64,000 bases of DNA from Sarocladium kiliense (GCA_030734395.1 JAUZTG010000029.1:6820001-6884000); one strand, 5' to 3'. Counted from the stretch's first letter, positions 12,014 to 23,945 are shown. Made by a program: numbers and translations. The notes: generated by a model from the letters alone, not told the origin.

Positions 12014-12597
12014 ACATGGGCCATACTAGGTGAATACATTGACGAAGCCTCGATAGTCAAAGATAAAATTGAAATACAGGGAAAATCTTGAACTCAAATA
12101 GCCGAGGCGTTCCAAGTTGGGTAATAATTACACTTGATGCTCCTATGTCAATGCCATTAATCACGAGGAGTGATTGCCGCACAGGACCAGGTCCCTCAGG
12201 CCTCCACTCCTTCACTGCATCCATCACCACCTGTAGGCCTAAGACAACGAAGCTCACAACGAAGCTCACAACGAAGCTCACAACGAAGCTCACAACGAAG
12301 CTCACAACGAAGGCGTGGGTTTGCATGGCATAGATCCAGCTTGCTCATGTCTGGCCCACGATAAGCTATAGGATTCGCCTAACTAGCTAGCATGATGGTG
12401 TAAATGACACACTTCTATAGACAGAGATAGAGAGGGCAATACGAATGCTCCTGACCCTTTAGCAAGATAGCAGCATCCTTGAGCCTGGAAATAGTGCATC
12501 CTCTACAATCAGTGCCATGCACACTGAAATGCTCCATCAGCAGATGTGATAGATCAATGAGGGAACATAGTCAGAACCAAATGTAGTTACTATTATT
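12014..12597. other. Intergenic, convergent 3' ends, holds a minisatellite
   Basis: Between two convergent stop codons. The only structure seen is the 12-bp tandem repeat listed separately. Confidence 0.5.
12244..12312. repeat. 12-bp tandem repeat, 5.75 copies
   Basis: The unit ACAACGAAGCTC is repeated five times without error, followed by nine bases of a sixth copy. It lies in the intergenic space between the convergent oxidoreductase and carotenoid oxygenase genes, so it probably falls in 3' untranslated or spacer DNA. The 12-nt period keeps frames open in both directions but no coding role is apparent. Confidence 0.97.
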
Positions 12598-14214
12598 TTA
12601 AGGAAGCTTATTTAACTGCGAATATTTCGTAGTGGGCGTGACATCTGCGATAGGACCCGTCAACATCGGCAGAGGCTTCCATGGATGAGGATTCTGAACC
12701 CAATTCCCGTGAACTTGCCCCTTCGTTGGGAAGGGCAACAATGCCATAGCGACCGGCTTTGAGAAATCCTTGCAGTCGAGGATGACCAGCTCCCCCTTGG
12801 GCAACGAATCTCTTTGCATATAGAAGATGAGCCAGCCATCGCCCTCTTCACAACCAGGCCCGCGAGGTATGTAGGCCGGCTCGGCGACGGTGCCATCTTT
12901 GCCTGCGTAGAAGGTGTCTTTCTCGCCCGTCTCCGTGTTAAACTTGATGATTGAATTGAAGCGAGGCTGGCTCGCTCCAAAGGGGGCCGCCATGCCACCA
13001 ACGTAGATGATCTTGGTCTTGCGTCCGGTCATACGCTCGTCGTAAATGGGAAAGTCAAAGATTCCATCCATCAGCTTTTCAGCTGGCGGCAAATCAGTTC
13101 CGTTCGGCTTGGAGAGATCCAGTGTCCAACGCATCCAACCTCCGCTGGGTCCGTTTTCAGGACCGGCATAGTCCTTGGGGTTCCAGAACTCAAAAACATT
13201 AAAGCTGAGAAAGTGGCTCTCAAGCTTTAGCATGCCATCCTCTTCCCAGGCATTGCCGGTATGTATGATCAGACCGTGGGGTGCGGTGTATTTGCGGATT
13301 TCACCGGCCTTCCAGCCGGGATGACCTGGGTTGTTCGAGTTGCGTGGGATGACGAGGAATTCCGATGGCTGATCTGGAATAAATTTCCAGTAGTCACCTC
13401 CAGCTTTCAGAATCTCGTCGGAATTGACGCCGAAAGGCATGTTGGAAAGAATGATCCAGTTGTCGGTAATCCAACCATCGTGTGGCCATCCGGGCTTATC
13501 CTGCTTGAACCACTGCTCGTTCGAAATACGTCCAGCAGGATCAATCGAGTAGGTACAGATGTCGCGAGTGCCGAGGCCCTTTGCATGATAGCTCCAGGTG
13601 ACCAGCTCATTCTTGTGAGGATCAACTCTAGGATGGGCCGCAAAGGTCTTTGCTTCCACTTGGCCGCCGTAAGGATCTGGGCCCCTCGTCTCTAAGGTGT
13701 CCGGATCAAGGGCATACGGCAAGCCTCTTTCTGCCAAAGCGAGGAGGTTGCCGCCCCAGTAGATGATGTTTGTGTTGCCAGTACTATCGTTTGCAAACCG
13801 TACGCACGGGTGATTGTCGTAAGGATTCCTGTAGAGACCAAAGAGGCGCCGGCCAGCTTTCCGTTCGAGAAGCCATCTTTCAGTGTGGACGTATTTGATC
13901 TTCATAGAGATCTTGCCGTCTTGGATGCGGAAGGCACAGACATGTCCGTCACCATCGACAAAGGGAGTTCCCTCCTTTGGGCAAAAGTGAGGGTCTATTA
14001 GGATCCGGTACCAGGTTCCACTGATGGATTCGGGGATTTCACCAAAAAGGACAACTTCGTCTAGCTCGCATTCGAATCGACCTTGAGGATAGGTGTCGAT
14101 AGGATGGTAATAGTGCTCCCATGGGGAGCGGAGACCGAATCTGGTTTGATGCTGGCTACTCTCAGCTGGCACGCTGGGCACTGCTGTTTGGATCTCGGAT
14201 CCTAGTGTTGCCAT
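12598..14214 (-). CDS. Carotenoid oxygenase family (stilbene/carotenoid cleavage dioxygenase)
   Basis: Non-heme Fe(II) dioxygenase that splits a C=C bond in a carotenoid, apocarotenoid or hydroxylated stilbene. An uninterrupted 538-codon gene, the usual family length. The four iron-binding histidines are all present: His194 in AAHPRVDPH, His245 in GWPHDGWITDN, His318 in LIIHTGNAWEE, and His502 in GQVHGNWV. The early motif SGTWYRILIDPHF..VDGDGHVCAF matches the conserved entry strand of the seven-bladed propeller. There is no signal peptide, so it is expected in the cytosol. Its relatives include both retinal-forming and lignostilbene/resveratrol-cleaving enzymes, and substrate cannot be decided here. 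Its neighbours are hydrolases and a TPP enzyme rather than phytoene genes, which leans towards a phenolic substrate (inference). Confidence 0.93.
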   Translation of the reverse strand: MATLGSEIQTAVPSVPAESSQHQTRFGLRSPWEHYYHPIDTYPQGRFECELDEVVLFGEIPESISGTWYRILIDPHFCPKEGTPFVDGDGHVCAFRIQDGKISMKIKYVHTERWLLERKAGRRLFGLYRNPYDNHPCVRFANDSTGNTNIIYWGGNLLALAERGLPYALDPDTLETRGPDPYGGQVEAKTFAAHPRVDPHKNELVTWSYHAKGLGTRDICTYSIDPAGRISNEQWFKQDKPGWPHDGWITDNWIILSNMPFGVNSDEILKAGGDYWKFIPDQPSEFLVIPRNSNNPGHPGWKAGEIRKYTAPHGLIIHTGNAWEEDGMLKLESHFLSFNVFEFWNPKDYAGPENGPSGGWMRWTLDLSKPNGTDLPPAEKLMDGIFDFPIYDERMTGRKTKIIYVGGMAAPFGASQPRFNSIIKFNTETGEKDTFYAGKDGTVAEPAYIPRGPGCEEGDGWLIFYMQRDSLPKGELVILDCKDFSKPVAMALLPFPTKGQVHGNWVQNPHPWKPLPMLTGPIADVTPTTKYSQLNKLP

Positions 14215-14886
14215 CGTTGTTTAGTATGATATGGAATGGTTCATGGGTGGTTCAAGATGCACACGGCTTCGAAATGATAATGACTTTGTGTAGAGGCTGG
14301 ATCTTCCTGAAATAAAAAAAACCACAGCACTCTACTACGAAGCTGCGAAGAGTCTTTGACGTGCTGCCCCGCGGAAAGGTGTCGAAGGGCTTGAAGCTGG
14401 TGCATTCCGCGGAGGTCTCATCACCATGTTCCGATCCCACGCTCCCGGCCATTTCCTACGCAATGCGGCCAGCGGGGAAGCGGAAATTTTGTATTCGTAA
14501 TGCAACAGCAAGTTACGGTCTGACATTCATTCATCGTCTCACTGCATACGAAACCTGCTGTTGCCCATCACAAGCGGGCTTAGGCTCTCAAGACAGGTTC
14601 GACATATACTGTCCATTGTGTCTTGACATCACACTGTAAGATCTGAGCTCCTCCGGACTAAGGTAACGAATTAATACATCACAAGGTTCTCGTAGGTAGA
14701 TGGGCGAGATAATCACGTTTGATGCGTTCCGTTCAACATGTTCCTAGGTCAAACGAGAGCTCGTACGTAAGCAAAATCTATTCTTCAAGAAGGTATACTC
14801 GATCGCAAATCCGAAACTTCACTGCTTAGAGGATTCTCACGAAGCCATATGTATATTGTCTACAGGGAGGCCTTTCATCCGAGGAA
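14215..14886. other. Intergenic
   Basis: Promoter side of the carotenoid oxygenase gene and 3' flank of the hydrolase. No gene-like frame or repeat recognised. Confidence 0.5.
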
Positions 14887-15952
14887 CTACTTGCCCACAT
14901 GCTTCGCCAAAAAGTCAATGCCTTTCTGGATAGTCGCAAAGGCAGCATCGTTCCTCGTCAACTTGGCATCAAAGCCGTGAGCCGCGCCTTCGACAATATA
15001 CAGCTCAGTTGGTACCTGGTTCTTCTGCAAGCTTGCGTGTGCCCACCGTGCAAACTTCGTGTCGACTACGACATCCGCCGCTCCCTGAACGAAGATAGTT
15101 GGCGGGAAGTCAGGTTTCTCGAACAGACTTGCTGGATCTACCTGGTCGTACTCGTCTTCAGCGATAATCTTATCAAACTGAACGCCCTTCCTAACTGATG
15201 TGACAAGATAAGCCCCACGAGGCGTGCTCAGGTCTGGTCCGTTGGGCCCAAAAGGAGGAGGAGCAGCCGTTGGCGGAGGAATCTGCTGAAAGACCTGTTC
15301 AATGAATTCTGCGGATGGTGGAGCGGGTGCACCAGCTGGGGGCGGGCTTTTGACTGCACGATGATAGAAGTCATCGCGCAGATATTTGAATCCGAATAAA
15401 TCCAGGACAGCTCTGGGCGGATGAGGGCGAGACGCCTGTTGCGCATGATCTCATCAATAACCAGCTTTTCTCTGTTTTTGCATAACTCATACTCACCATC
15501 AACAATGCAAGGCCTCCACCACATGAGTGACCAAGGGTGACGATATTCTTGCCGCTTACTCGGATTCCATGCTCTTTCTCAAGCAGAGTTGGAAGCTCGT
15601 CCTGGGCCCAAGTGTACGCTGCTATCGAGTCGGCGACTGGACCATCTAGGACAGAGATGGTTGGGCAGAGACGATAGTCCGAGGTCACGGCGACGAAGCC
15701 AGCTTCATTCAATGCATCAATGTGTGCAGCTGGAAGCATTGCCCGACTGCCAACGATATAGCCACCTCCGTGGAAATACAGCGCTGCAGGTTCGGGTCAG
15801 CGTTTCTACTTCGACGCGATGCAATGGGGCTGCAACATCTCACCGATTCCCTTGACTGAGCTGGTTTGAGCTGGCAAATGCACAGTGGCTGCCAGATTCA
15901 CCGCCTGTGTGCCGTATGACACGGTTTTGAAGACATAATCGATACGCGCCAT
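14887..15952 (-). CDS. Alpha/beta hydrolase (esterase/lipase, hydrolase-3 fold)
   Basis: Predicted carboxylesterase. Three exons, 15952-15844, 15783-15497 and 15435-14887, give 314 residues, each joined in frame across GT-AG introns. The oxyanion-hole motif is YFHGGGYIVG, the nucleophile elbow is GHSCGGGL with the catalytic Ser in the middle, and the late EGAAHGFDAK supplies the catalytic His; an Asp lies before it in AADVVVDTKF. There is no signal peptide, so it is likely intracellular. An in-frame alternative start lies upstream at about 16033, but the ATG used here gives the usual short N-terminus before the first strand. It is transcribed away from the TPP enzyme across a 470-bp shared promoter, which suggests co-regulation. 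The substrate is unknown. Confidence 0.9.
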
Positions 15953-16421
15953 ATCCGTTCGTGAGCCCTGATGCTGGTGGGAGAAAAAGAAAAGAGATGT
16001 ATGACAGTCTATGGAACAACGAAGGACCATCACCGGGATGCACGTAATTCAAGGGCTATGGTCTAGCTTTGAGAAGCGCGTTCGTGTTTAACCACCTCTC
16101 ATAAGCCTCCACCAAGCAGAACGTGCCGGCGCTAGATTCCGCGGAAGAGGCATCTGCCGCGGAACCAGGTCATGCTCCCAAAGAAGCCTCTGATATTTCG
16201 AGCTTGCGCATGGCGATACAAGGCCTGGCTATAGGGGAAAGGGCCGTAAGCTGTCTTTTGTAGTGTTGCATTATAGATCGTGGACGTTGATACGGCATCT
16301 TCTTCGGCCTGACGTTCGTCGGAGAGCATCATTAGCATATCGCAGGTTCACCATCCTCTCCACCCAAACCGAAGAGTTTCCGTCTTTGAAGCTACCATCA
16401 TTCAGCCTTTTCGCAGGAATC
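15953..16421. promoter_or_regulatory. Divergent promoter of hydrolase and TPP enzyme
   Basis: About 470 bp separate the two divergent starts. Weak minus-strand frames here show no known domain. It should also hold the 5' leader of the TPP gene. No specific binding site was identified. Confidence 0.5.
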
Positions 16422-18386
16422 ATGTGAGAAAAGACGTCAATCACGGCGCTCAGCTTGCTAATTGCCGTAATAGGGAATACACAGCATCTTCGGCTTTTTT
16501 CGAGGCGCTTTGGGCCGTGCGTATTGACTTCCAGCATCACAGACAGCTCATTGGTCTGCTCATGTCTGCTAACAGGCTTGGTATAGGCCGGTGTGCGGTA
16601 CTGTTTCGTTAATCTCGGATCAGACCACCCAAGCCTTATGGAGGCGATGGTGAAATGCCAGTCTGGGGGACCGGAAGGTTCCCTCAAATTCATCACCTGC
16701 CCGAGTGAAATGGTGGCACTCTCGATAGCAGACGGCTATGCTCGCGTAACGGGGGAGCCTCAAGCCGTCATTGTGCACGTCGATGTGGGAACACAGGCGC
16801 TCGGATGTGCCGTTCACAATGCCAGTGTCGGCCGCGCGCCTGTACTCCTCTTTGCTGGTCTCTCCCCATGCACTCTGGAAGGCGAGTATCGCGGGAGCAG
16901 AACCGAGTTCATTCACTGGCTACAAGACGTGCCAGACCAGAAGGCGATAGTATCCCAATACTGTCGTTATACCGCTGAAGTGAAGAAAGGAAAGAACATC
17001 AAGCAGATGGTGAACCGAGCTTTGAGCTTTGCGACTAGTGAGCCCAAAGGCCCAGTCTACTTGCAAGGGGTGCGCGAGGTCATGGAAGAAGTTATAGAGC
17101 CGTACGAGATCAAACAGGAGTTTTGGGGTCCCGTCGAGCTTGGCGGCTTGACGCCCAAACAACTGAAGCTCGTTGCCGAGTCCTTGATCTCCGCTCAGGA
17201 GCCTCTAGTCATTACAGGCTATTCCGGACGAGACACTGCTACCGTATCCTTGCTTGTGGAGTTGGCAAACATCGTCAAGGGCCTCCGTGTTCTCGACACC
17301 ATGGGATCGGACCTTTGCTTCCCTGCAGACCATCCGGGTTGGCTGAGCGTGAGGTATGGCGTGGACGATGCCATCCGCACAGCTGATGTGATCCTGGTCA
17401 TTGATTGCGACGTGCCATGGATTAACACGCAGTGCACCCCTACTGAAGGAACCAAGATCATCCATTTCGATGTTGACCCTTTGAAGGAACAGATGCCTCT
17501 CTTCTACATCGATGCGATACTGCGCTGTCGCGTCAACACCGCTGTCTCTCTCGGCCAGATCATCCAATATCTGAGGATTGAGCTTTCGAACCAAATCACC
17601 GCAAAGAAGGACAACTACAACAGTCGTTGGGCAGCTCTACAGGTGTCATACCAGCGGAAACTAGAGGCGATTGCTTCACAGGCTGTGCCGAATCCGGACG
17701 GGTCTTTCGGATGTGCCTTTCTGATCTCACAAGTCCGAAAGGCATGCCCACTAGATACAATATGGGTCATCGAAGCCGTCACGAATACATTCACCGTTGC
17801 CGATCAACTACAGGCAACGTTGCCTGGAAGCGTCTTCAGTTCGGGCGCGGGTGGGCTGGGTTGGTCGGGTGGTGCAGCCCTCGGCATCAAACTGGCCACC
17901 AACGCTCATCATGGTGGCAAAGGCAGGTTTGTGTGTCAGATCATCGGTGATGGTTGTTTTCTCTTCTCTATTCCTGCCAGCGTCTACTGGATAGCGCAGA
18001 AGTATGGGTTGCCAGTTTTGACTATAGTCCTTAACAACGATGGTAAGTTCGGCTCCCAGAAACAGGAACAGTCCTTGCGGTGCAGTGTGGAATGGGTTAG
18101 GCTGATGGGCGAGATTTACACAGGTTGGAATGCACCGCGCAAGTCTTTACTCCTTGTCCATCCAGATGGACTGGGGTCCCAAGTCAGCAACGAAGAACTC
18201 AATATCTCATTCGCGCCAAACCCGGACTACTCTACTATTGCAAAGGGTGCATCAGGAGGGAAATGCTGGGCAGGGCGAGCCAGTACTGTGGATGAATTGG
18301 CAAAACTTCTGCCCCAGGCTGTGAAAGCTGTCGAAGACGGCGTTTCCGCCCTCCTGGACGCTCGTATAACAGATCGCATATCATGA
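16422..18386 (+). CDS. Thiamine-diphosphate enzyme (acetolactate synthase / benzoylformate decarboxylase type)
   Basis: ThDP-dependent decarboxylase, ligase or lyase. My model: bases 16422-16423, 16474-16516 and 16587-18386, giving 614 residues. The start codon is then split: AT sits before a GTGAGA...TAATAG intron and G after it. The second intron joins EALWA to AGVRYCFVN, the exact N-terminal pattern of the family. The catalytic Glu56 is in CPSEMVALSIADGYAR. The central domain ends with a CDVPW segment. The ThDP/Mg site starts at IIGDG near residue 467 and ends at LNNDG. Without the first intron the frame has no ATG back to about 16328. Fungal members are named acetolactate synthase, but the real chloroplast or mitochondrial ALS is larger and carries a transit peptide, so this is a paralogue of unknown substrate. 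Confidence 0.88.
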
Positions 18387-19103
18387 CTGATCGGTGCTCA
18401 CAGAGTCCGTAGACATGCTTGCCATGGCCGCTTGGCGGAGACCTAGATGTACTGGAGGATGAGATAAAGCTAAATACCAATCATTACGATTATAAGGACA
18501 AGTGTTTTGTCGCGACCGAATTAGCGACAAGTAGCAACTGCTGCGGAAGATGCCTAGCATCGCCATGATAGCTAAATTGACCTCATCGGCTCCGACTCCA
18601 TACCATTGCATTCCCCTACGAAATGTTAACTAGCATGCGGGAGTCCTTAAGGGTAAGTCAAGCTGTTTCCAGAGGCATTACCAATCACAATACCCGTACC
18701 TACAGCGATTACACCTGAGGCGAGTAAATTCTCGGCTTCTATAGTTGTTCTCATTTCGCCAAGCATCGTGCAGGACTGTTTGTCGCTACGCAGTACACTG
18801 AAAGTTTTGTTTAAACGAAATTATGCGGTTGCCAGATGAGTCAGAGACTGGGACGATTCGCAGGCTCAAAGTTATGGATAGATCGGAAATGCCGCGGAAG
18901 GCAAACTTTAGAGGTGTACTGGTGTAGCGTGACGCGCGATCGTCGGAAACGGGTTTGGGCTCCGCGGAAGCTAGGATAAGTTGACAATAAAGGCGAAGTC
19001 TACCTGATACACATTTATGATCGCGAACCATGTTCTCCTAGTCGAAAAGCTCGAACAAAAGAGAATTGGACTGAACCTGTGTTATATTCACAGCCACATT
19101 ATC
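18387..19103. other. Intergenic
   Basis: 3' flank of the TPP enzyme and promoter of the CocE-type hydrolase. No recognisable feature. Confidence 0.5.
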
Positions 19104-21249
19104 ATGGCAGGGCCAAAGCTGGAGTTTGGGGGCTTTCCCATCCCATGGACACGCGCCGTCCCACCAGAAGATGAGACAAACATGTACCCGTACAGGAAGC
19201 AGACCCGGAATACGAGGAAGCTTCCTGTAGGTTGGACATTTGCAGAAGGCAGGCGTGCTCTGCATGAAGAACTTGTCTTGGATGAAGTGGTGGAAATTCC
19301 GCTCCGAGATGGAGTCAAGGTCTGTCCTATCAAAGATCATGTACAGGAAAAAGACTGACCAGGTGGTCAAGATCTACTGTGACATTTTCCGACCCGTCAC
19401 AGATGCAACAGTTCCTGCTATACTGGCAGTAAGCCCATATGGTAAAAATGGCCACGGTATGTAACCAGCCTTAGCTTAGAAAGGGAGAAGGAAACTAATC
19501 ATGATAACAACAAGGCTTTCGCATCTTCGACAACATTCCCTTCCGGTTAGGACTCCCAGAGAGCGCTACCTCCGGTTTGGAGAAGTTCGAAGGGTGAGTA
19601 AGTTCCTTTCGAAGGGCCTGAATGTAGCGAACTGACGTGGCAACATAGGCCAGACCCTGCCGAGTGGTGTCCTCGGGGGTATGCAATTGTCAATGTAGAC
19701 ATTCGAGGGACCTGGGACAGTGAAGGTGATTTGTATATCGAGGGAAGCCAGATGGGTAAGCCATTGCTTCATCATTTGAAGCAAGCCGACATTATATCGC
19801 TGACATCAGTCAGGTCTGGATGGCTACGACACCGTCGAGTTCATCGCAGCCCAGCCATGGTGTAACGGTTCTGTCAGCATGTGTGGCAACTCCTGGCTAG
19901 CTACGGAGCAGTGGACGACCGCTATTCAGAAGCCACCTTCACTCAAATGCATTGCACCCTGGGAAGGGTTCACCGATAAGTATCGTGATCTGATCTGCCG
20001 CGGCGGTGTTCCCAAGACCAGCTTCGCGTCGTTCATATTCAACAAAACGATTCGCGGCCGGAATCGCCGGGAAGACATCAGCACAGCGCTCAATCAATGG
20101 CCCTTCTTCAACAAGTATTGGGAGGACAAAGTCTATGATACGAGCGAGCTCACATTGCCCATATATGCGCTTGCAAGCTATTCCTCCGGGAACCATGGAT
20201 CCGGTACGGTCAGAGGCTGGAGGAACGCTGCGTCCAAAGACAAGTGGATTCGCTTCCATCCAACGCAGGAGTGGTACGATCTTTACACTCCCCGCTACAT
20301 CGATGACCTGCAACGGTTCTTTGATCGCTATCTCAAGGGCATTGACAACGGCTGGGAACAGACTCCTGTTGCCAGAGTCTCTATTCTCACATACGGCAAT
20401 CGCTTTGAACCTGTATGTTGGTTTGACAAGGCTATACGCAAGGCACAAGAGCTGACCTAGTGCAATAGGGCCCGAAGTGGGATGTGCCGTTCGCGGACTA
20501 CCCGGTTCCGTCGACTGAGTATCGCAGTCTCTACCTGCGGGATTCAGGGGAGCTGGCCACCTCACCTCAAGCCAACGAGGCTTCTGTCGCCCATCATGCC
20601 GACAGCTACCAAGCAAAGCCTTCTGAATTTGTGCTGGCCTTCGATAAGACAACTACTCTTGTTGGTCATTCCAAAGCGGAACTCTGGATGTCTTGCAAAG
20701 ACAAGGATGACATGGATGTCTATGTTTCCATCCGCAAGCTAAGCAAAACCGGAGAAGTACTAGAACATGTCAATGTCCCATGGGAAAGTCTCCCCGAAGG
20801 CGTCAATACCCAGCATGATGTACCAATGGCGCAGACAGTCAAGGTGAGTTGTTTCCACAATGGAGAAACAAATCTTTGAGGCAGTGGTCTGACTAAGATC
20901 GTCTCAACAGTACACTGGACCAACTGGCATCCTCCGGGCTTCACATCGCGCCCAAGTGCCAGAGCGAAGTACCCAGTTGATCCCATACCACCCACACGAC
21001 AAAGAAGAAAAGGTCCCGCCGGGTAGTGTCGTCAAGCTCGAGATCTCCCTCTGGCCCATGGGTATCCATTTCGAACCCGGGGAGAGCTTGGTGTTCCGAG
21101 TCCAGGGCTTCATTGACACCAGCTCGGACTTCCCCAGCCACATCGACAAGAAGCTTGAGAACCTCAACGAGGGCCAGCATACCGTTCACTTTGGTGGCAA
21201 GTATGATTCCAAACTCATTGTACCGGTCGTTGCTCTGCCTGAGCAGTAG
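19104..21249 (+). CDS. CocE/NonD-type hydrolase (X-Pro dipeptidyl-peptidase S15 family)
   Basis: Serine hydrolase of the S15/CocE group, which acts on esters or amides. Seven exons, 19104-19319, 19363-19456, 19515-19593, 19649-19755, 19814-20412, 20469-20843 and 20911-21249, give 602 residues. The first part (LRDGVKV..YCDIFRP) opens the alpha/beta fold, NVDIRGTWDSEG is the conserved RGTxxSEG segment, and the nucleophile motif is MCGNSWLATEQW with Ser near residue 191. The C-terminal half (VPWESLPEG, RASHRAQ, Y-HPHDKEEKVPPGSV) is the jelly-roll domain that closes these enzymes. An in-frame ATG at 19017 would add 29 residues; I prefer 19104 because MAGPKLEFGG fits a soluble start. The first intron is only 43 nt and uses a weak GTCTGT donor. 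Confidence 0.88.
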
Positions 21250-21774
21250 TGTGGGGATCTTTTCGCGGTGGCAGGAGATAAGACATCTGCAGCACATCCC
21301 TAAATCTATAGATCACGCCTCGAGAATATTAATCCATGCTTGCTAGTAGTCGCTTCAGCTTTAGTCGGGGATCGATGTTGATCTCTTCCAAGTTACTTCT
21401 CGTGGCGATGTACTAGCTATTATAGTCATCCTTCTTAAGTTTCCAGACAACATCTGCACCATCGTAGTGGTACTCACTATAGCAAAGGCCAAAGTGGACA
21501 TGTTCTGCGGCAGCAGAAATATCACTATCCCACTATCCCGCAACTGGCTCATACCAGTCCGCAGTTCGGTAGCGTAATCTGAGCTAATTGCCCATGACAA
21601 CGGGTCTCGTCATGTTAACGCGAGAATAGGGGTAGTCGTATAATACTTCAGATACCATTGATCAAGTTCAGAAGTCCTCAAATGCCATACAAGACCATAG
21701 ATACATAGCCAGAGATAGAGAAAGTACAATACCAATATAAAATACAAAGCTGGTCATGTAGACTCTGGGTGCCC
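21250..21774. other. Intergenic, convergent 3' ends
   Basis: Between the stops of the CocE-type hydrolase and the Zn2Cys6 regulator. AT-richer than the neighbouring coding sequence; nothing else seen. Confidence 0.5.
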
Positions 21775-23945
21775 TCAGACTAACTCAAATTCGGTGAAAT
21801 CTTCTGCCCAAAGCGAGGGTACATCCCAGAGGCCAGACATAGAATCTTGACTTGTGTTCTCGCAGATCTGCGCCAGCTCCTCTGCCGAGACATTCATGTC
21901 ACTACCAAACACCGTGATCGAATCGAAGCACCCGGCCGCGGAAGTCTCGGTCGGCGGCGACTCATCAAGGAGAGGCATTTCTATCTTCGCGGCGAGTCTT
22001 TGTAAGTCATCCAGTGAGCACCAAACCTCCGACTCCGACTGGGTGAGCTCATAAGACGACTGCTTCAAGCAGTTGATAGCTGTGTGGAAGGCCTTGTGAC
22101 AGAGAGGTCCGTATCTGCTTGGATTCTGTGACGCTGCCAGGAACATACAAGAGACCGATCCCATTAGTAGTCTGTCTCGCAAAGGCATCCAAAGTGGGCT
22201 TGCACTTGGCATGCCCAGGAAGACATCAACCGACGACACGGCTATGGAGAGAAGAGCCTCTGTGGCCTGATCTCTGGCGGAGGGGCCATCGGACGAGCTG
22301 CTCAAGTAGTGCGTGTATGCGTACATTCTCACCTGATTGGCGCGCAGCTGCAGCATGGATGTCATGACAAGCTGGATCTCCAGTGGAGGGGCGGGAGAGA
22401 CATGCGGAGGGAAGAGACCTTGAACCAAGGCGTTTTCCACGAGTTTCTGGATGCGGTAGTCATAGATCTCCGTTTGCTCGTCGAGCTCTTTGCTGCTGCT
22501 CGGTGGCCCTGCTGCGTTGAACCTGAGAATCTCAGTATGTACGCGATCCAGCCTCAGCATTGCCGACATGAACGGGTGACGATCATCCTTTAGGCATGTC
22601 AGTAGGGCCTCAAGTCATTCTTGCACACGCATATGAGAAGTGAAGCAAAAGCTCATACCAGACTTAGAACGTTGGCGTCAATGTCCTTGTGATGCAATGT
22701 ACAAGGAAGACTGGCAAAAAAGCTGCATCTTCTATCCAGGTCATAGACGCACGAGAAAATATCGCGAGACTGCAGATTCGGTGTCTGGTCACGCTCATGC
22801 GCCGGCTTGCTTCTGTGCAGGCCTAGTTCGAGGCTCGTTGTAGCAGCGAAGCGGATCATGCGCCACGCTTTGACTGCTTCGTTCTTCAAGGTCAGATATA
22901 TGGCCTGCCAGGTGCCGCATTGTGAGTAAAAGGTCGATGACAAAGGGCTGAGGAGGGCTTACCAACAAGGTAGCCATGATCACGTCCTCGAGCTGTGGGC
23001 GTTCCTCGTTGAAGATGCTGTCGACATTCCATAGCAAATGTGCCATCAGATCACAACATAGCGGATTATCAGTCTCTGATTCCAGAATCATCGCAATTGC
23101 AAACGCGACTTTCATGATCTCGACATCGATCACGTCCAGCCCTAGATCCTGAAATCGGTTTCCTCCGCCCGGCGGAGTACGCGCGCTGTAGAGTGCTTTT
23201 ATCCGCTCATCAGCCACGGTCAGATTGGTACATGGGTACGCAGAATGGACATGGTCTATAAAGGTGGTTTGATATCGGAGAGCCTTGTCGTGACCGAGGT
23301 GGATGATTGGGTTGGCCGCTCGAAGTATTTCATCCGTGGTCGCCCGGGCGGTGATGTTGGCTCCCTCGCTTGTTGCTCGAACTTCTGCATCCACGCAATC
23401 CCTGGATCCCTCAAACAGGCCCTTTTGAATAAGGACGTCTCGAGCGAGGCCCAACAGATGGACATAGCTTGGAGTCGGCCTCATCACCATCGGATTGCCG
23501 GAGGCGAAGTGACGCCGCGATCGTTTGAGCGAGCAGACGGCAGGTGATGCCAGGCCATGGTTCAATGCCGACGACTCGATGTCATCGCATACTTTCCTCA
23601 TATTTAGGACCAACTGATCGAGTTCCGACTTGTTGCTGAAGGTAGACAGCCGTCGTCTCTTTGGCGTGTGACCAGACGCAGCCAGCCTGTCGCCTAATGT
23701 CTCGGAGAATGAGTCTTGATAGAGGCATTCGACCTTCAGCTCGACGCAGCGGCTGCATGGTACTGTTCCGCTACATTTGACTTTTCTTGATTTGCATGTC
23801 TCGCTGTGAGGGAGTCAATGGAGTTCGAACTCCGACCAGCCCGAGGCACTCACCAAGCTCTGCGAGTGTATTTCTCCCGCCTCCGTACTGGGCGGTGCTT
23901 ATTTGCCTCAGATTGAACTTTGGAAGTGCGTATCTCGCGGTTCAT
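21775..23945 (-). CDS. Zn2Cys6 transcription factor with fungal-specific middle domain
   Basis: Nuclear regulator, probably local. Exons 23945-23854, 23803-22963, 22904-22659 and 22587-21775 give 663 residues. The zinc cluster is complete only after splicing: Cys31, Cys34, Cys41, Cys47, Cys50 and Cys57, with RACETCKSRKVKC spanning the first intron. The middle region (about residues 190-430) matches the fungal transcription-factor homology domain, with IKALYSARTPPGG, EAVKAWRMIRFAATTSLELGLH and FSCVYDLDRRCSFFASLP as its hallmarks. The C-terminal end is acidic (SLWAEDFTEFELV) and could activate transcription. It converges on the CocE-type hydrolase and diverges from the P450, so either could be a target. 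Its DNA site is unknown. Confidence 0.92.

Noticed and set aside
16132..16696. Two minus-strand frames between the hydrolase and TPP enzyme starts
   Set aside because: The longer one overlaps the TPP coding exon antisense, and neither shows a domain; the plus-strand TPP N-terminus explains the region better.
19939..20652. 237-codon minus-strand frame opposite the CocE-type hydrolase
   Set aside because: Antisense to exons with clear S15/CocE motifs; no domain of its own.
23825..23850. GAGTTCGAACTCC resembling a tRNA T-arm
   Set aside because: It is a small palindrome inside the first intron of the Zn2Cys6 gene; loop length and other arms do not fit a tRNA.
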